From Knoellia koreensis (lineage in GTDB: Bacteria > Actinomycetota > Actinomycetes > Actinomycetales > Dermatophilaceae): 64,000 bases of DNA. The position numbers and the translations under genes are program-made. The notes beneath the pieces are model-generated. The model did not search any database. It was not told the origin of the DNA and saw only the letters and a list, made by a program, of their open reading frames with translations. Positions 1 through 8,656 of the stretch are shown here, piece by piece (within the stretch, counting starts at the first letter, position 1; the number at the start of each line of letters is the position of its first letter). The DNA lies in NCBI RefSeq assembly GCF_013041615.1, contig NZ_JABEPQ010000002.1, forward strand, positions 186,001 to 250,000, written 5' to 3'.

Positions 1-586
1 TCGCGCCACCGGTGTGCCCGACGTCGTGCGCCTCCAAGCCGGTGTGCGCTGCGACGCGGACGACGTCTCCGGCGCCCTCGCCGACGCCGGGCAGCGGGCC
101 TCCGCCCTGGCCCAGGCGGCACGCGACCACGGCGTCGCCGACCGTGACCTGCGCACCACCGGCACCGGTGTCCAGCCGCGCTACGACAAGGACGGGACCG
201 CGGTCGCCGGCTACACGGCATACCAGTCGCTGTCGGTGACGGTCCGCGACCGCGAGCGCGTCGGCGCACTCATCGAGGCGTTCGCGGGCGCAGCCGGCAA
301 CGCCCTCACGATCGAGGGCATCAGTCTCGACGTCGCCGACCCCGAGCCGTTGCTGACGGCCGCGCGGGAGGCAGCCTTCGCGGACGCCCGCACCAAGGCG
401 GAGCAGTATGCCGCGCTGGCCGGGCGCGAGCTGGGGAAGGTTGTCGAGCTGTCGGACGTTGAGGCGGGTGCACCCCAGCCGAGGTTCGCCAGGATGGCGT
501 TCGCGTCCGGCGCGGCAGACATGTCGGTCGAGGCAGGGGAACACACGGTGACCGCGACCGTCGCGGTCCGATGGGAGCTGAGCTGA
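1..586 (+). CDS. SIMPL-domain (DUF541) protein, 5'-truncated
   Basis: The reading frame is open from base 2 to the TGA at 584-586, so the start lies outside the window. About 194 residues are visible and resemble the SIMPL/DUF541 family: a degenerate beta strand around VVRLQAG, a central region that starts TTGTGVQPRY, a long helix rich in Ala, Arg and Lys (AAFADARTKAEQYAALAG), and a final strand VTATVAVRWELS. The family is linked to oxidative-stress defence in bacteria and to signalling in eukaryotes, but its biochemical role is not settled. The stop is one base before the thioredoxin ATG, so the two genes are probably cotranscribed and the pairing fits a redox role. Two GTATGCCG-family octamers lie inside it (216 and 406). 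The family call is good; the function is open. Confidence 0.75.
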   Translation, partial: RATGVPDVVRLQAGVRCDADDVSGALADAGQRASALAQAARDHGVADRDLRTTGTGVQPRYDKDGTAVAGYTAYQSLSVTVRDRERVGALIEAFAGAAGNALTIEGISLDVADPEPLLTAAREAAFADARTKAEQYAALAGRELGKVVELSDVEAGAPQPRFARMAFASGAADMSVEAGEHTVTATVAVRWELS

Positions 587-587
587 C

Positions 588-980
588 ATGGCGAGCGTTG
601 CGCTGACCGCCGACAACTTCGAGAAGACCGTCCTCGAGGGCGGCACCGTCCTCGTGGACTTCTGGGCCGAGTGGTGCGGGCCGTGCAAGCGGTTCGGGCC
701 CGTCTTCGAGGCCGCGTCCGATGAGCACCCCGACATCGTCTTCGGCAAGGTCGACACCGAGGCCGAGCAGGCCCTGGCCGCCGCCGCCAACATCACCTCG
801 ATCCCGACGCTGATGGCGTTCCGGGACGGCATCCTCGTCTTCGCCCAGCCGGGCGCGCTGCCCGCGCAGGCGCTGACCCAGGTCATCGACCAGGTGCAGG
901 CCCTCGACATGGACGACGTGCGCAAGCAGGTGGCCGAGCAGCAGTCGCAGGACGACGACGGCCACACCCACACCCACTGA
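588..980 (+). CDS. thioredoxin
   Basis: A 130-residue cytoplasmic thioredoxin. The WCGPC redox motif is at residues 29-33 in the context FWAEWCGPCK, and the conserved cis-proline is Pro73 in SIPTLMAF. The fold has the usual length of about 105 residues, followed by an acidic and glutamine-rich tail that ends in HTHTH. That tail is unusual and could bind metal, but this is inference. The ATG follows the upstream SIMPL gene by one base with no separate promoter, so translation is probably coupled. There is no signal peptide. It should reduce disulfides using thioredoxin reductase, which is not encoded in this window. Confidence 0.93.
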   Translation: MASVALTADNFEKTVLEGGTVLVDFWAEWCGPCKRFGPVFEAASDEHPDIVFGKVDTEAEQALAAAANITSIPTLMAFRDGILVFAQPGALPAQALTQVIDQVQALDMDDVRKQVAEQQSQDDDGHTHTH

Positions 981-1001
981 CACCCCGACCCCGCCGCGCT
1001 G

Positions 1002-1060
1002 GCGAGTCTTCGGAAGATTACCTACGTTCCAGCGTGCAAATTCCTCCGAAGACTCGCAGG
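1002..1060. repeat. 59-bp dyad repeat, copy A
   Basis: The arms GCGAGTCTTCGGA (1002-1014) and TCCGAAGACTCGC (1046-1058) are perfectly complementary and are followed by AGG. The loop contains ACGTTCCAG. A second element of identical length, identical outer arms and the same loop word is at 16284-16342. Here it lies between the convergent thioredoxin and acetyltransferase genes, where it could act as a bidirectional terminator. There is no T-run, so a REP-like repeat is an equal possibility. Confidence 0.7.
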
Positions 1061-1090
1061 TCCCGGGGGGTCGGCGGGCAGAGCCGGCGG

Positions 1091-1696
1091 CTAGGGCACC
1101 TGGCGGCGCATGACCCAGCGCCACTTGGCGATCTGCCGGTCGCGCTCGAACCCCAGGTCGGCGAAGAGCGTCTCCGGTCCGGTGTGGAAGTACGCGCCCC
1201 GCTGGGGTTTGCGGCCCTCCACTTGTTCCGGGTACGCCTCGACGAGCCCACCGCCCGCCTCGGCGATCTGCTCCAACACGCCCTGCACCGCGGCGCGCGC
1301 CACGCCCTGCCCCCGGTGCCCCTTGCCGGCGAAGATGCAGCCGATCCGCCAGTCCGGCAGCCGGTCGAGGTCCTTCTCGTACGCCTTGGGGTTCTTGATC
1401 CGGGCGACCTCGGTGGGCGGGCCGAACTGGCACCACCCGACGGCCTCGTCGCCGGCGTAGACGAGGACCTGGTGCACCGTGCCCGCGTCGACGTGGGCGC
1501 GCTTGGCGTCCCGGTTGCCGGCGGGGCTGCCCGTGAACCCGTCTGGGTGGAAGCCGATGCACCAGCACCCACCCCACACGCCGTTGTTGGCCTCGACGAG
1601 TGCGGCGAAGTCGTCCCACGTGTCCGGGGCGAGCAACCGCGTCGTGTATGCCGCGCCCTCACCTCTGGCGCCGCCGCGTCCCTTCGTCGTGCTCAC
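1091..1696 (-). CDS. GNAT-family N-acetyltransferase
   Basis: About 201 residues from the GTG at 1696. The open frame extends upstream to 1957, but that part lies antisense to the next gene and has no protein-like character. The region EAVGWCQFGPP followed by CIFAGKGHRGQGVARAAV matches the GNAT strand and the acetyl-CoA pyrophosphate-binding loop (R/Q-x-x-G-x-G/A type, here RGQGVA). The C-terminal part YFHTGPETLFADLGF is typical of the last GNAT strand. The substrate cannot be told. It is convergent with thioredoxin across the 59-bp dyad repeat and divergent from the YgjV-like gene, with 58 bp between the starts. An octamer copy at 1646 supplies Ala-Ala-Tyr near the N terminus. Confidence 0.75.
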   Translation of the reverse strand: MSTTKGRGGARGEGAAYTTRLLAPDTWDDFAALVEANNGVWGGCWCIGFHPDGFTGSPAGNRDAKRAHVDAGTVHQVLVYAGDEAVGWCQFGPPTEVARIKNPKAYEKDLDRLPDWRIGCIFAGKGHRGQGVARAAVQGVLEQIAEAGGGLVEAYPEQVEGRKPQRGAYFHTGPETLFADLGFERDRQIAKWRWVMRRQVP

Positions 1697-1754
1697 CTTC
1701 GGCACCCTACGACGCGTTCCGGACGATCCGCGTCCGCTGCGCCACACTGTCGCC

Positions 1755-2393
1755 ATGAACTCGTGGTCCATCCAGCTCCTCGGCTGGGCAGGGTCGGCCC
1801 TGCTGGTCTTCTCGCTGCTCCAGCAACGCGTGCTGCGCTTCCGGCTGCTCAACCTCACCGCGAGCCTGACCCTCACGGTCTTCAACGCGCTGGTGCACGT
1901 GTGGCCGATGGTCGCGATGAACCTCGTCACCGGCTCGATCAACATCTGGATGATCACCCGACTGGTCCGCGAGCGCGGTGACTCCAGCGTCTACGAGGTG
2001 ATCCCGGTCGGCCCGGACGAGGCCTACCTGCGCCACTTCCTCAAGGTGCAGGCCGCCGACATCGCCAAGTACTTCCCGCAGTTCGACCCTGCCGAGGGCC
2101 TGGGGCCGGGCCGCAGCGCCTACCTCGTCGAGCGCGGCAACGAGACGGTCGGCGTCGTCGTGGTCCGTGACGCCGGCGAGGGCGTGGCCCAGGTCGAGCT
2201 CGACTACGTGACCCCGCGGTTCCGCGACTTCTCCCCCGGCGAGTTCGTCTACCGCAGCAGCGGCCTGTTCCGCGGCAAGGGGTTCCGGCAGATCAAGACT
2301 CCCCCGGGCATGCTCGACCCCTACTACCGGCGCCTCGGCTTCCGCGAGGAGGGCGATCACTGGGTGGTGGACCTGCCCGCAGCCTCGCTCTGA
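1755..2393 (+). CDS. YgjV-like membrane protein with C-terminal acetyltransferase-like region
   Basis: 212 residues from the ATG at 1755. The first 75 residues hold two or three hydrophobic helices (IQLLGWAGSALLVFSLL; LTASLTLTVFNALVHVW; VAMNLVTGSINIWMI), in the style of the YgjV inner-membrane family. The remainder is soluble and reads like a small GNAT-type fold: RSAYLVERGNETVGVVVVRD, then LDYVTPRFRDFSPGEFVY, and PYYRRLGFREEGDHW at the end. The C-terminal assignment is inference from this pattern. Its 3' end overlaps the convergent PAP2 gene by 37 bp. No function is known to me. Confidence 0.65.
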   Translation: MNSWSIQLLGWAGSALLVFSLLQQRVLRFRLLNLTASLTLTVFNALVHVWPMVAMNLVTGSINIWMITRLVRERGDSSVYEVIPVGPDEAYLRHFLKVQAADIAKYFPQFDPAEGLGPGRSAYLVERGNETVGVVVVRDAGEGVAQVELDYVTPRFRDFSPGEFVYRSSGLFRGKGFRQIKTPPGMLDPYYRRLGFREEGDHWVVDLPAASL

Positions 2394-3190
2394 GTCACGG
2401 TCCGGTTCCTGCGCACGGTGAGGTAGAGCCGGTGCGCGGTGATGATGACGCCGAGCCAGGCCAGGCCCAGCAGCCACCCCATGATCACGTCGGACAGCCA
2501 GTGGTGGCCGAGGAACACCCGGCTCAGCCCCATGGTCAGCACCACGACGACCCCGGCCACCAGCACCGCCACCCGCGCCCAGGCCCGGTGCAGCTTGGTC
2601 AGCAACAGGTAGACGACCACCCCGATGACCACCGTGGCGTTGAGGGTGTGCCCGCTGGGGAAGGACGGCGAGCTCTCGAACGGCGGGACCGCCAGCGACC
2701 GCGGCGGTCGGGCCCGCCCGACGAAGTCCTTGCCGACCACCGTCATGGCGAGGGACCCGACGGCGGCGATCACCATGAGCACCACCGGTGTTCGTGACCG
2801 CCAGAAGACCACCATGAGGACGACCGCGATGACGGCGATGATCGGCATCCCGATCGGTCCGCCGAGGTCGGTGTAGGCGGTGACGGCGTCGTCGACCCCC
2901 GGTGAGCGCCAGGCGACGGCCTGGTCCAGCACCGGTTGGTCGACCACGGTGAGCCCGTTCTGGTCCGCGACCCCCTCGTAGACGTCCTCGGCGACGGAGG
3001 TGATGCCGGCCACGATCGCCAGGCCCACCGCCGCCGTGACCACGAGCACCCAGGTGGCGGCCTGCACGGCACCCAGCCGCGCGGCATACCTCTGCGCGGT
3101 GTCGGCGAGCAGGCGCCCGAGGCGCGTCTCCCAGTGAGTGAGGTCGCGGGTGCCGATCCGTTCCTCGTCCGGGGTCTCGTCGCGCAGCAT
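2357..3190 (-). CDS. PAP2-superfamily membrane phosphatase
   Basis: About 277 residues from the ATG at 3190, which is preceded by a GGGGAAG-type ribosome site. An in-frame ATG at 3307 also exists, but it begins only 4 bases from the tmRNA 3' end, leaving no room for a leader. The three PAP2 signatures are clear: KDFVGRARPP, then FPSGHTLNATV, then SRVFLGHHWLSDV with the catalytic histidine. Five or six membrane spans are visible, including VLVVTAAVGLAIVAGI and GMPIIAVIAVVLMVVFW. The family dephosphorylates lipid phosphates such as undecaprenyl pyrophosphate or phosphatidic acid on the outer membrane face. The substrate is not determined here. It is convergent with the YgjV-like gene, overlapping it by 37 bp. 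Confidence 0.85.
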   Translation of the reverse strand: MLRDETPDEERIGTRDLTHWETRLGRLLADTAQRYAARLGAVQAATWVLVVTAAVGLAIVAGITSVAEDVYEGVADQNGLTVVDQPVLDQAVAWRSPGVDDAVTAYTDLGGPIGMPIIAVIAVVLMVVFWRSRTPVVLMVIAAVGSLAMTVVGKDFVGRARPPRSLAVPPFESSPSFPSGHTLNATVVIGVVVYLLLTKLHRAWARVAVLVAGVVVVLTMGLSRVFLGHHWLSDVIMGWLLGLAWLGVIITAHRLYLTVRRNRTVTQSEAAGRSTTQ

Positions 3191-3310
3191 GCGCGCCAGT
3201 CTTCCCCACGCGACGCAGCACCGCCGCAGAGCGCGCCCGGACGTGCCGCAGGCCCGGGCACCTGTGGGGGTGGCCGGGCCTGCGTCTGTCGTGTGGGCGA
3301 GCGCCATGAG

Positions 3311-3678
3311 TGGTGGAGGTGGCGGGAATCGAACCCGCGTCCACTGACGGGAAACCAGGGCTTCTCCGGGTGCAGCTCGCTGAGGATTTTCTCGGCCCCA
3401 GGGCTCGCACGAGCACGTTCCCTGACAGGCCCAGTCGGATTGGAGTCCCGCGCCACCCCCCGACAAGGGTGACGCAGCAAGTTCCCTAGCTGACGCCAGG
3501 CACTGAGTCGAGAACTAGCTCAGGCTGACGGACTTCGAGGCTCGCTCAGGCGGCGAGGGCGAAGTCGGTGCGCTTGGAGTTGGCACCTGTTGTTTTGCAC
3601 GGAGCGTTGACGAGATGACCGTGCATCCTCGACCCGCTTCCCCTGGAAAACCGACCAATGTCGAAACCGATCACCCCC
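3311..3678 (-). ncRNA. ssrA: transfer-messenger RNA (tmRNA)
   Basis: Read on the minus strand, the RNA begins GGGGGTGATCGGTTTCGAC (from 3678), the standard tmRNA 5' end, and finishes with a T-arm and acceptor (GGTTCGATTCCC, then CCACCTCCACCA) encoded at 3311-3342. Its length is 368 nt. The tag frame is at 3546-3584 and encodes ANSKRTDFALAA followed by TGA, a typical actinobacterial SsrA tag ending in ALAA. With SmpB (10848-11339) it rescues stalled ribosomes and marks the nascent chain for proteolysis. A weak TAGGCT -10-like element is near 3725 on the minus strand, so a short precursor is likely. Confidence 0.95.
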
Positions 3679-3802
3679 ATGGGGGGCTCACCCACACGCT
3701 GTTCACTTGTTCACATCAGCCTACCGTCCAACGCGGACAGGCCCCCAATCATTTCGTATGCCGCGTGCTCGCCTCCCGTCGTCGGCCCGCCCCGGCGCGG
3801 AC

Positions 3803-4207
3803 TCACTGCTCGGGGGCGTACTCCTCGCGGGAGGCCATGATCTGGCCGACGTGTTCTTCGGCCCAGTCGGTCAGGACGGCGAGGGGTGCGCTGAGCGAGC
3901 GGCCGAGCGGGGTGATCTCGTAGTCGACCCGCGGCGGCACCTGCGCGTGCACGGTGCGGGTGAGCAGGCCGTCGCGCTCGAGGGCCCGCAGGGTCTGGGT
4001 GAGCACCTTCGGCGCGACGGCTCCGATGCGCGCCCGCAGCTCGGTGAACCGGAGCGGACCGTCGGCGAGGGCGCCGATCACGAGCACCGTCCATTTGTCG
4101 CCCAGCCGGTCGAGCACGACGCGGGTGGGGCACTCGGGGTCGAAGGCGTTGCCACGCGCCAGGTCCGGTGCCAGCGCCGGCTCGGGCGCAGCCTGCTTGG
4201 TAACCAT
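3803..4207 (-). CDS. HxlR-family winged-helix transcription regulator
   Basis: 134 residues from the ATG at 4207. The open frame extends further upstream but would run through the promoter. The HxlR signature is strong: CPTRVVLDRLGDKWTVLVIG at residues 27-46, then LRFTELRARI, APKVLTQTLRALERDGLL (recognition helix) and PPRVDYEITPLGRSL (wing). HxlR proteins are small dimeric regulators, often sensing electrophiles or redox state. It is divergent from a NAD(P)-binding protein gene and probably controls it. The spacer holds two dyads, described separately. The N terminus MVTKQ is itself encoded by a GGTAACC half-site. Confidence 0.9.
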   Translation of the reverse strand: MVTKQAAPEPALAPDLARGNAFDPECPTRVVLDRLGDKWTVLVIGALADGPLRFTELRARIGAVAPKVLTQTLRALERDGLLTRTVHAQVPPRVDYEITPLGRSLSAPLAVLTDWAEEHVGQIMASREEYAPEQ

Positions 4208-4210
4208 GAG

Positions 4211-4251
4211 GTACTTATAGCACGTTGAAGTACTCGGTAACCAACGGTTAC
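4211..4251. promoter_or_regulatory. putative HxlR operator dyads in divergent promoter
   Basis: Two inverted repeats lie between the divergent HxlR and NAD(P)-binding genes. GTACTT (4211-4216) pairs with AAGTAC (4228-4233) over an 11-base spacer. GTAACC (4237-4242) pairs with GGTTAC (4246-4251) over 3 bases. The area is far richer in A and T than its surroundings. Such dyads suit a dimeric winged-helix regulator that represses both genes. Binding itself is inferred. Confidence 0.5.
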
Positions 4252-4304
4252 TGTCGGCGACGTCATCCAGACCCCACCCACCGCAAGTCCCAAGGAGACT
4301 CCCC

Positions 4305-4916
4305 ATGAAGATCGCCCTGTTCGGCGCCAGCGGCATGATCGGTTCGCGCATCGCCCGCGAGGCCCTGTCCCGCGGTCACGAGGTCACTGGCTACACCCGC
4401 AGCGGCGCAGCGGTGCCGGAAGGCGTCACCCCCGCCACCGGTGACCTCGCCGACGGCGCCAGCGTCAAGGCTGCAGCTGCCGACCACGACGTGGTCGTCT
4501 CGGCCACCGGCCCCAGCCGCACCGGCGGATCGCACCAGGACTGGCTCGACGCCGTGCAGACCCTCATCGACCAGGTCGGCTCCACCCGGGTCGCCTTCGT
4601 CGGCGGCGCGGGCTCGCTGCTCACGCCCGACGGCACCCGGCTGCTCGACACCGAGGGTTTCCCCGCGGCATACCTGCCCGAGGCGCGCAGCGGCGCCGCG
4701 GCGCTCGACGCGTTCCGGGCCGCGCCCGAGTCGGTCGACTGGACCTTCCTGTCCCCCGCACCCGAGATCGCACCGGGCGAGCGCACGGGCACCTACCGCA
4801 CGAGCCTGGACACCCCGGCCGGGGACCGCATCAGCGCCGAGGACTACGCCGTCGCACTCGTCGACGAGCTGGAGCAGCCGGCCCACCGCCGCGCCCGCTT
4901 CACCGCGGCGAACTGA
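4305..4916 (+). CDS. NAD(P)H-binding protein, NmrA/SDR-a like
   Basis: 203 residues from the ATG at 4305, preceded by AAGGAGAC. The N terminus MKIALFGASGMIGSRIAREA is a Rossmann beta-alpha-beta with a GASGMIG dinucleotide loop. DHDVVVSATGPS and TRVAFVGGAGSLL continue the extended SDR fold. There is no YxxxK active-site motif, as in the short atypical-SDR/NmrA-like group (YwnB-like), which are flavin reductases, sugar-modifying enzymes or redox sensors. Being divergent from an HxlR regulator suggests induction by redox or electrophile stress. A perfect terminator hairpin follows at 4958. Confidence 0.82.
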   Translation: MKIALFGASGMIGSRIAREALSRGHEVTGYTRSGAAVPEGVTPATGDLADGASVKAAAADHDVVVSATGPSRTGGSHQDWLDAVQTLIDQVGSTRVAFVGGAGSLLTPDGTRLLDTEGFPAAYLPEARSGAAALDAFRAAPESVDWTFLSPAPEIAPGERTGTYRTSLDTPAGDRISAEDYAVALVDELEQPAHRRARFTAAN

Positions 4917-4957
4917 CCGAGGCGGTGCGAGCCGGGGGTACTTCGCACCTGAAGGTT

Positions 4958-4999
4958 GAGCTTCGCTCGCCCTGGTGAGGCGAGCGAAGCTCATTTTCC
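4958..4999 (+). terminator. intrinsic terminator
   Basis: A perfect 14-bp stem, GAGCTTCGCTCGCC (4958-4971) with GGCGAGCGAAGCTC (4979-4992), has a 7-base loop and is followed by ATTTTCCC. It sits 41 bases after the stop of the NAD(P)-binding protein and upstream of pyc. Confidence 0.8.
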
Positions 5000-5129
5000 C
5001 GCATGACGCGGAAAAGCTGGGGCGTCCGGATGGCGGGCGCGGTGTCTCAACCACCGGGATCTCATTACGCTGGTCGGGACGCTGCCCGTCCACCACCGGC
5101 CGCCACCGCGGCCACGCCCTGGAGGTCCC

Positions 5130-8100
5130 GTGTTCAGCAAGGTCCTGGTCGCCAACCGTGGTGAGATCGCCGTCCGCGCCTTCCGCGCCGCCACCGAGCT
5201 GGGCGCCAAGACGGTGGCCGTCTTCCCGTACGAGGACCGCAAGTCCGAGCACGTGCTCAAGGCCGACGAGGCGTACCAGATCGGCGAGGAGGGCCACCCG
5301 GTCCGGGCCTACCTCGACCCGCAGGAGATCGTGCGGGTCGCGCGGGAGGCCGGCGCGGACGCCGTCTACCCGGGCTACGGCTTCCTCTCCGAGAACCCCG
5401 ACCTGGCCCAGGCCTGCGCCGACGCCGGGATCACCTTCGTCGGGCCACCCGCAGACGTGCTGCACCTGACCGGCAACAAGGCGCGCGCCATCGCCGCCGC
5501 CCGCCGCGCCGGGCTGCCGACGCTCAAGGGCGCGGAGCCGAGCACGGACGTCGACGCCCTCGTGACCGCGGCCGAGGGGATCGGCTTTCCCGTCTTCGTC
5601 AAGGCCGTCGCCGGCGGCGGCGGGCGCGGCATGCGCCGGGTCGAGCGCGCGGAGGACCTGCGCGAGTCGATCGAGGCGTGCATGCGCGAGGCCGAGTCGG
5701 CCTTCGGCGACCCGACCGTGTTCCTCGAGGAGGCGGTCGTCAGCCCGCGGCACATCGAGGTGCAGGTGCTCAGCGACGGCACCGGCGAGGGCGCCGACGG
5801 CGGTGTGATCCACCTCTTCGAGCGCGACTGCTCGGTGCAGCGGCGGCACCAGAAGGTCGTCGAGATCGCCCCCGCCCCGAACCTCGACCCGGAGCTGCGC
5901 GAGGCGATGTGCAACCACGCCGTCGCGTTCGCCCGGGAGATCGGCTACGTCAACGCCGGCACCGTCGAGTTCCTTCTCGCGCCGGACGGCCGCTACGTCT
6001 TCATCGAGATGAACCCCCGCATCCAGGTCGAGCACACGGTCACCGAGGAGATCACCGACGTCGACCTCGTCTCGAGCCAGCTGCGGATCGCCTCCGGCGA
6101 GACCCTCGAGGACCTCGGGCTGCGCCAGGAGGACCTGAGGATCCGTGGCGCCGCGCTCCAGTGCCGCATCACCACCGAAGACCCGGCCAACGAGTTCCGA
6201 CCCGACACCGGCCGGGTCACGACCTACCGCTCGGCCGGTGGCGCGGGGGTGCGGCTCGACGGCGGCACCGTCTTCGTCGGCGCCGAGATCGGCGCCCACT
6301 TCGACTCGATGCTGGTCAAGCTCACCTGCCGCGGACGCGACTTCCCCACTGCCGTCCGCCGCGCCCGCCGGGCCCTCGCCGAGTTCCGCATCCGCGGCGT
6401 CTCGACCAACATCCCGTTCCTCCAGGCTCTGCTCGAGGAGCCCGACTTCCAGGCCGGCCGCCTCAGCACGGCCTTCATCGACGAGCGCCCCTACCTGCGC
6501 ACCGCACGCACCCCGGCCGACCGTGGCACGAAGCTGCTCACCTACCTCGCCGACGTCACGGTCAACCAGCCGCACGGCCCGGCCCGCACCACGGTCTCGC
6601 CGCGCGCCAAGCTCCCAGCCATCGACCTCTCGACGCCGCCCCCGCCCGGCGCCCGTGACCGCCTGCTGCGGCTCGGCCCGGACGCCTTCGCCCGCGAGCT
6701 GCGCGAGCAGACCGCGGTCGGCGTCACCGACACGACCTTCCGCGACGCCCACCAGTCGCTGCTCGCCACTCGGGTGCGCACCCGCGACCTGCTCGCCGTC
6801 GCGCCCTACGTCGCCCGCATGACACCGCAGCTGCTGTCGGTCGAGGCGTGGGGAGGCGCGACCTACGACGTGGCGCTGCGGTTCCTCTCCGAGGACCCGT
6901 GGGAGCGGCTGACCCGGCTGCGCCAGGCCATGCCGGGCCTGCCGATCCAGATGCTGCTGCGCGGCCGCAACACCGTCGGCTACACCCCCTACCCCACCGA
7001 GGTCACCGACGCCTTCGTCACCGAGGCGGCCGCGACGGGCATCGACATCTTCCGCATCTTCGACGCCCTCAACGACATCGACCAGATGCGCCCGGCCATC
7101 GACGCCGTCCGCTCCACCGGCACCGCCGTCGCCGAGGTCGCGCTCTGCTACACCGGCGACCTCACCAGCCCCGACGAGAAGCTCTACACCCTCGACTACT
7201 ACCTGCGGCTCGCCGAGCAGATCGTCGACGCCGGCGCCCACGTCATCGCCATCAAGGACATGGCCGGCCTGCTGCGCGCACCCGCCGCGCGCACCCTCGT
7301 GACGGCGCTGCGCGAGCGGTTCGACCAGCCGGTCCACCTGCACACCCACGACACCGCCGGAGGCCAGCTCGGCACCCTCCTCGCCGCGATCGACGCGGGC
7401 GTCGACGCCGTCGACACCGCCAACGCCGCGATGGCGGGCACGACCAGCCAGCCGCCGATGTCGAGCCTCGTCGCCGCCACCGACGGCACCGACCGGGCCA
7501 CCGGCCTCGACCTCACCGCCGTCAATGACCTCGAGCCCTACTGGGAGGCGGTGCGTGCCCTCTACGGCCCGTTCGAGTCGGGTCTGCCCGCGCCCACGGG
7601 CCGCGTCTACACCCACGAGATCCCCGGCGGGCAGCTGTCCAACCTGCGCCAGCAGGCGATCGCCCTCGGCCTCGGTGACCACTTCGAGGCCATCGAGGAC
7701 ATGTACGCCGCGGCCAACCGCATCCTCGGCAACATCGTCAAGGTGACGCCCAGCAGCAAGGTGGTCGGCGACCTCGCCCTCGCCCTGGTCGGCGCCAAGG
7801 CCGACCCGGACGACTTCGAGGCCAACCCCACGGCATACGACATCCCGGACTCGGTCATCGGCTTCCTGTCCGGCGAGCTCGGCGACCCACCCGGCGGGTG
7901 GCCCGAGCCGTTCCGCACCAAGGCGCTCGAGGGCCGCGCGCCCAAGCCGCGCGTGACCGAGCTGAGCGACGACGACCGCGAGGCGCTGCGCACCGAGCCC
8001 CGCCGCACCCTCAACCGGCTGCTGTTCCCCGGGCCGACCGAGACGTTCGAGCGCTCCCGCGACGCCTACTCAGACCTCGGGGTGCTCGGCACCCGCGAGT

Positions 8101-8522
8101 TCCTCCACGGTGTCGGCGTCGGCGACGAGCACGAGATCGACCTCGAGCCCGGCAAGCGGCTGCTCATCGGCCTCCAGTCGGTCTCCGACGCCGACGAGCG
8201 CGGCATGCGCACCGTCATGTTCACGATGGGTGGGCAGCTGCGGCCCGTGCAGGTGCGCGACGAGTCGGTCTCGGTCGACGTCAAGGCAGCCGAGAAGGCC
8301 GACCCCAAGGAGAAGGGCCAGGTGGCCGCGCCGTTCGCCGGCGTCGTCAGCCTGGCGGTCGAGGAGGGCGCCACCGTCGCGGTCGGAGACGTCGTCGCCA
8401 CAATCGAGGCGATGAAGATGGAGGCGAACATCACCGCACCCGTCGCGGGCACCGTCACGCGCCTCGCCATCGGGTCGCAGCAGCAGGTCGAGGGCGGCGA
8501 CCTGCTGGTTGTCATTGCCTGA
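5130..8522 (+). CDS. pyc: pyruvate carboxylase
   Basis: 1130 residues, the full length expected for the single-chain enzyme, starting at GTG 5130 with GGAGG 8 bases upstream. Domains in order are: biotin carboxylase with ATP-grasp (residues 1 to about 450; KVLVANRGEIAVR, AGGGGRGMR, EMNPRIQVEHTVTEE); carboxyltransferase/HMGL-type barrel (about 530-800; TDTTFRDAHQSLLATRVR, VHLHTHDTAGG); the conserved PYC_OADA region; and a C-terminal biotinyl domain with EAMKMEA, biotin on about Lys1096. It makes oxaloacetate from pyruvate, bicarbonate and ATP for TCA replenishment. It stands alone between a terminator and the csbD-like gene. Its long antisense open frames are GC-driven shadows. Confidence 0.98.
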   Translation: MFSKVLVANRGEIAVRAFRAATELGAKTVAVFPYEDRKSEHVLKADEAYQIGEEGHPVRAYLDPQEIVRVAREAGADAVYPGYGFLSENPDLAQACADAGITFVGPPADVLHLTGNKARAIAAARRAGLPTLKGAEPSTDVDALVTAAEGIGFPVFVKAVAGGGGRGMRRVERAEDLRESIEACMREAESAFGDPTVFLEEAVVSPRHIEVQVLSDGTGEGADGGVIHLFERDCSVQRRHQKVVEIAPAPNLDPELREAMCNHAVAFAREIGYVNAGTVEFLLAPDGRYVFIEMNPRIQVEHTVTEEITDVDLVSSQLRIASGETLEDLGLRQEDLRIRGAALQCRITTEDPANEFRPDTGRVTTYRSAGGAGVRLDGGTVFVGAEIGAHFDSMLVKLTCRGRDFPTAVRRARRALAEFRIRGVSTNIPFLQALLEEPDFQAGRLSTAFIDERPYLRTARTPADRGTKLLTYLADVTVNQPHGPARTTVSPRAKLPAIDLSTPPPPGARDRLLRLGPDAFARELREQTAVGVTDTTFRDAHQSLLATRVRTRDLLAVAPYVARMTPQLLSVEAWGGATYDVALRFLSEDPWERLTRLRQAMPGLPIQMLLRGRNTVGYTPYPTEVTDAFVTEAAATGIDIFRIFDALNDIDQMRPAIDAVRSTGTAVAEVALCYTGDLTSPDEKLYTLDYYLRLAEQIVDAGAHVIAIKDMAGLLRAPAARTLVTALRERFDQPVHLHTHDTAGGQLGTLLAAIDAGVDAVDTANAAMAGTTSQPPMSSLVAATDGTDRATGLDLTAVNDLEPYWEAVRALYGPFESGLPAPTGRVYTHEIPGGQLSNLRQQAIALGLGDHFEAIEDMYAAANRILGNIVKVTPSSKVVGDLALALVGAKADPDDFEANPTAYDIPDSVIGFLSGELGDPPGGWPEPFRTKALEGRAPKPRVTELSDDDREALRTEPRRTLNRLLFPGPTETFERSRDAYSDLGVLGTREFLHGVGVGDEHEIDLEPGKRLLIGLQSVSDADERGMRTVMFTMGGQLRPVQVRDESVSVDVKAAEKADPKEKGQVAAPFAGVVSLAVEEGATVAVGDVVATIEAMKMEANITAPVAGTVTRLAIGSQQQVEGGDLLVVIA

Positions 8523-8656
8523 GAGTTTCCTGCAATTTTGCCCGGCCCACCCCTTTTGACCTGCGCGTTTGCCGGTTTCGGGTTACGGTCGAGGGACAGG
8601 GGTCAAGAAGCGGCTCGTGTTTTCTGCAACCGAGAAATGCACCGAAGGAGCACGCC

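Noticed and set aside
1697-1957. N-terminal extension of the GNAT gene to 1957
   Set aside because: It would lie antisense to the YgjV-like gene, and its translation is not protein-like.
3191-3307. Extended N terminus of the PAP2 protein from ATG 3307
   Set aside because: The start would be 4 bases from the tmRNA end and the added residues are Arg/Cys-rich and unlike the family. It is kept as an alternative only.
3311-3342. tRNA-like 3' end (T-arm and acceptor)
   Set aside because: It belongs to tmRNA: the matching 5' acceptor strand is 340 bases away and a tag frame lies between.
4263-7682. 1139-codon open frame antisense to pyc
   Set aside because: Its codon positions mirror pyc, and the product is a Gly/Arg/Val/Asp-rich string without domains. 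It is a GC-driven shadow.
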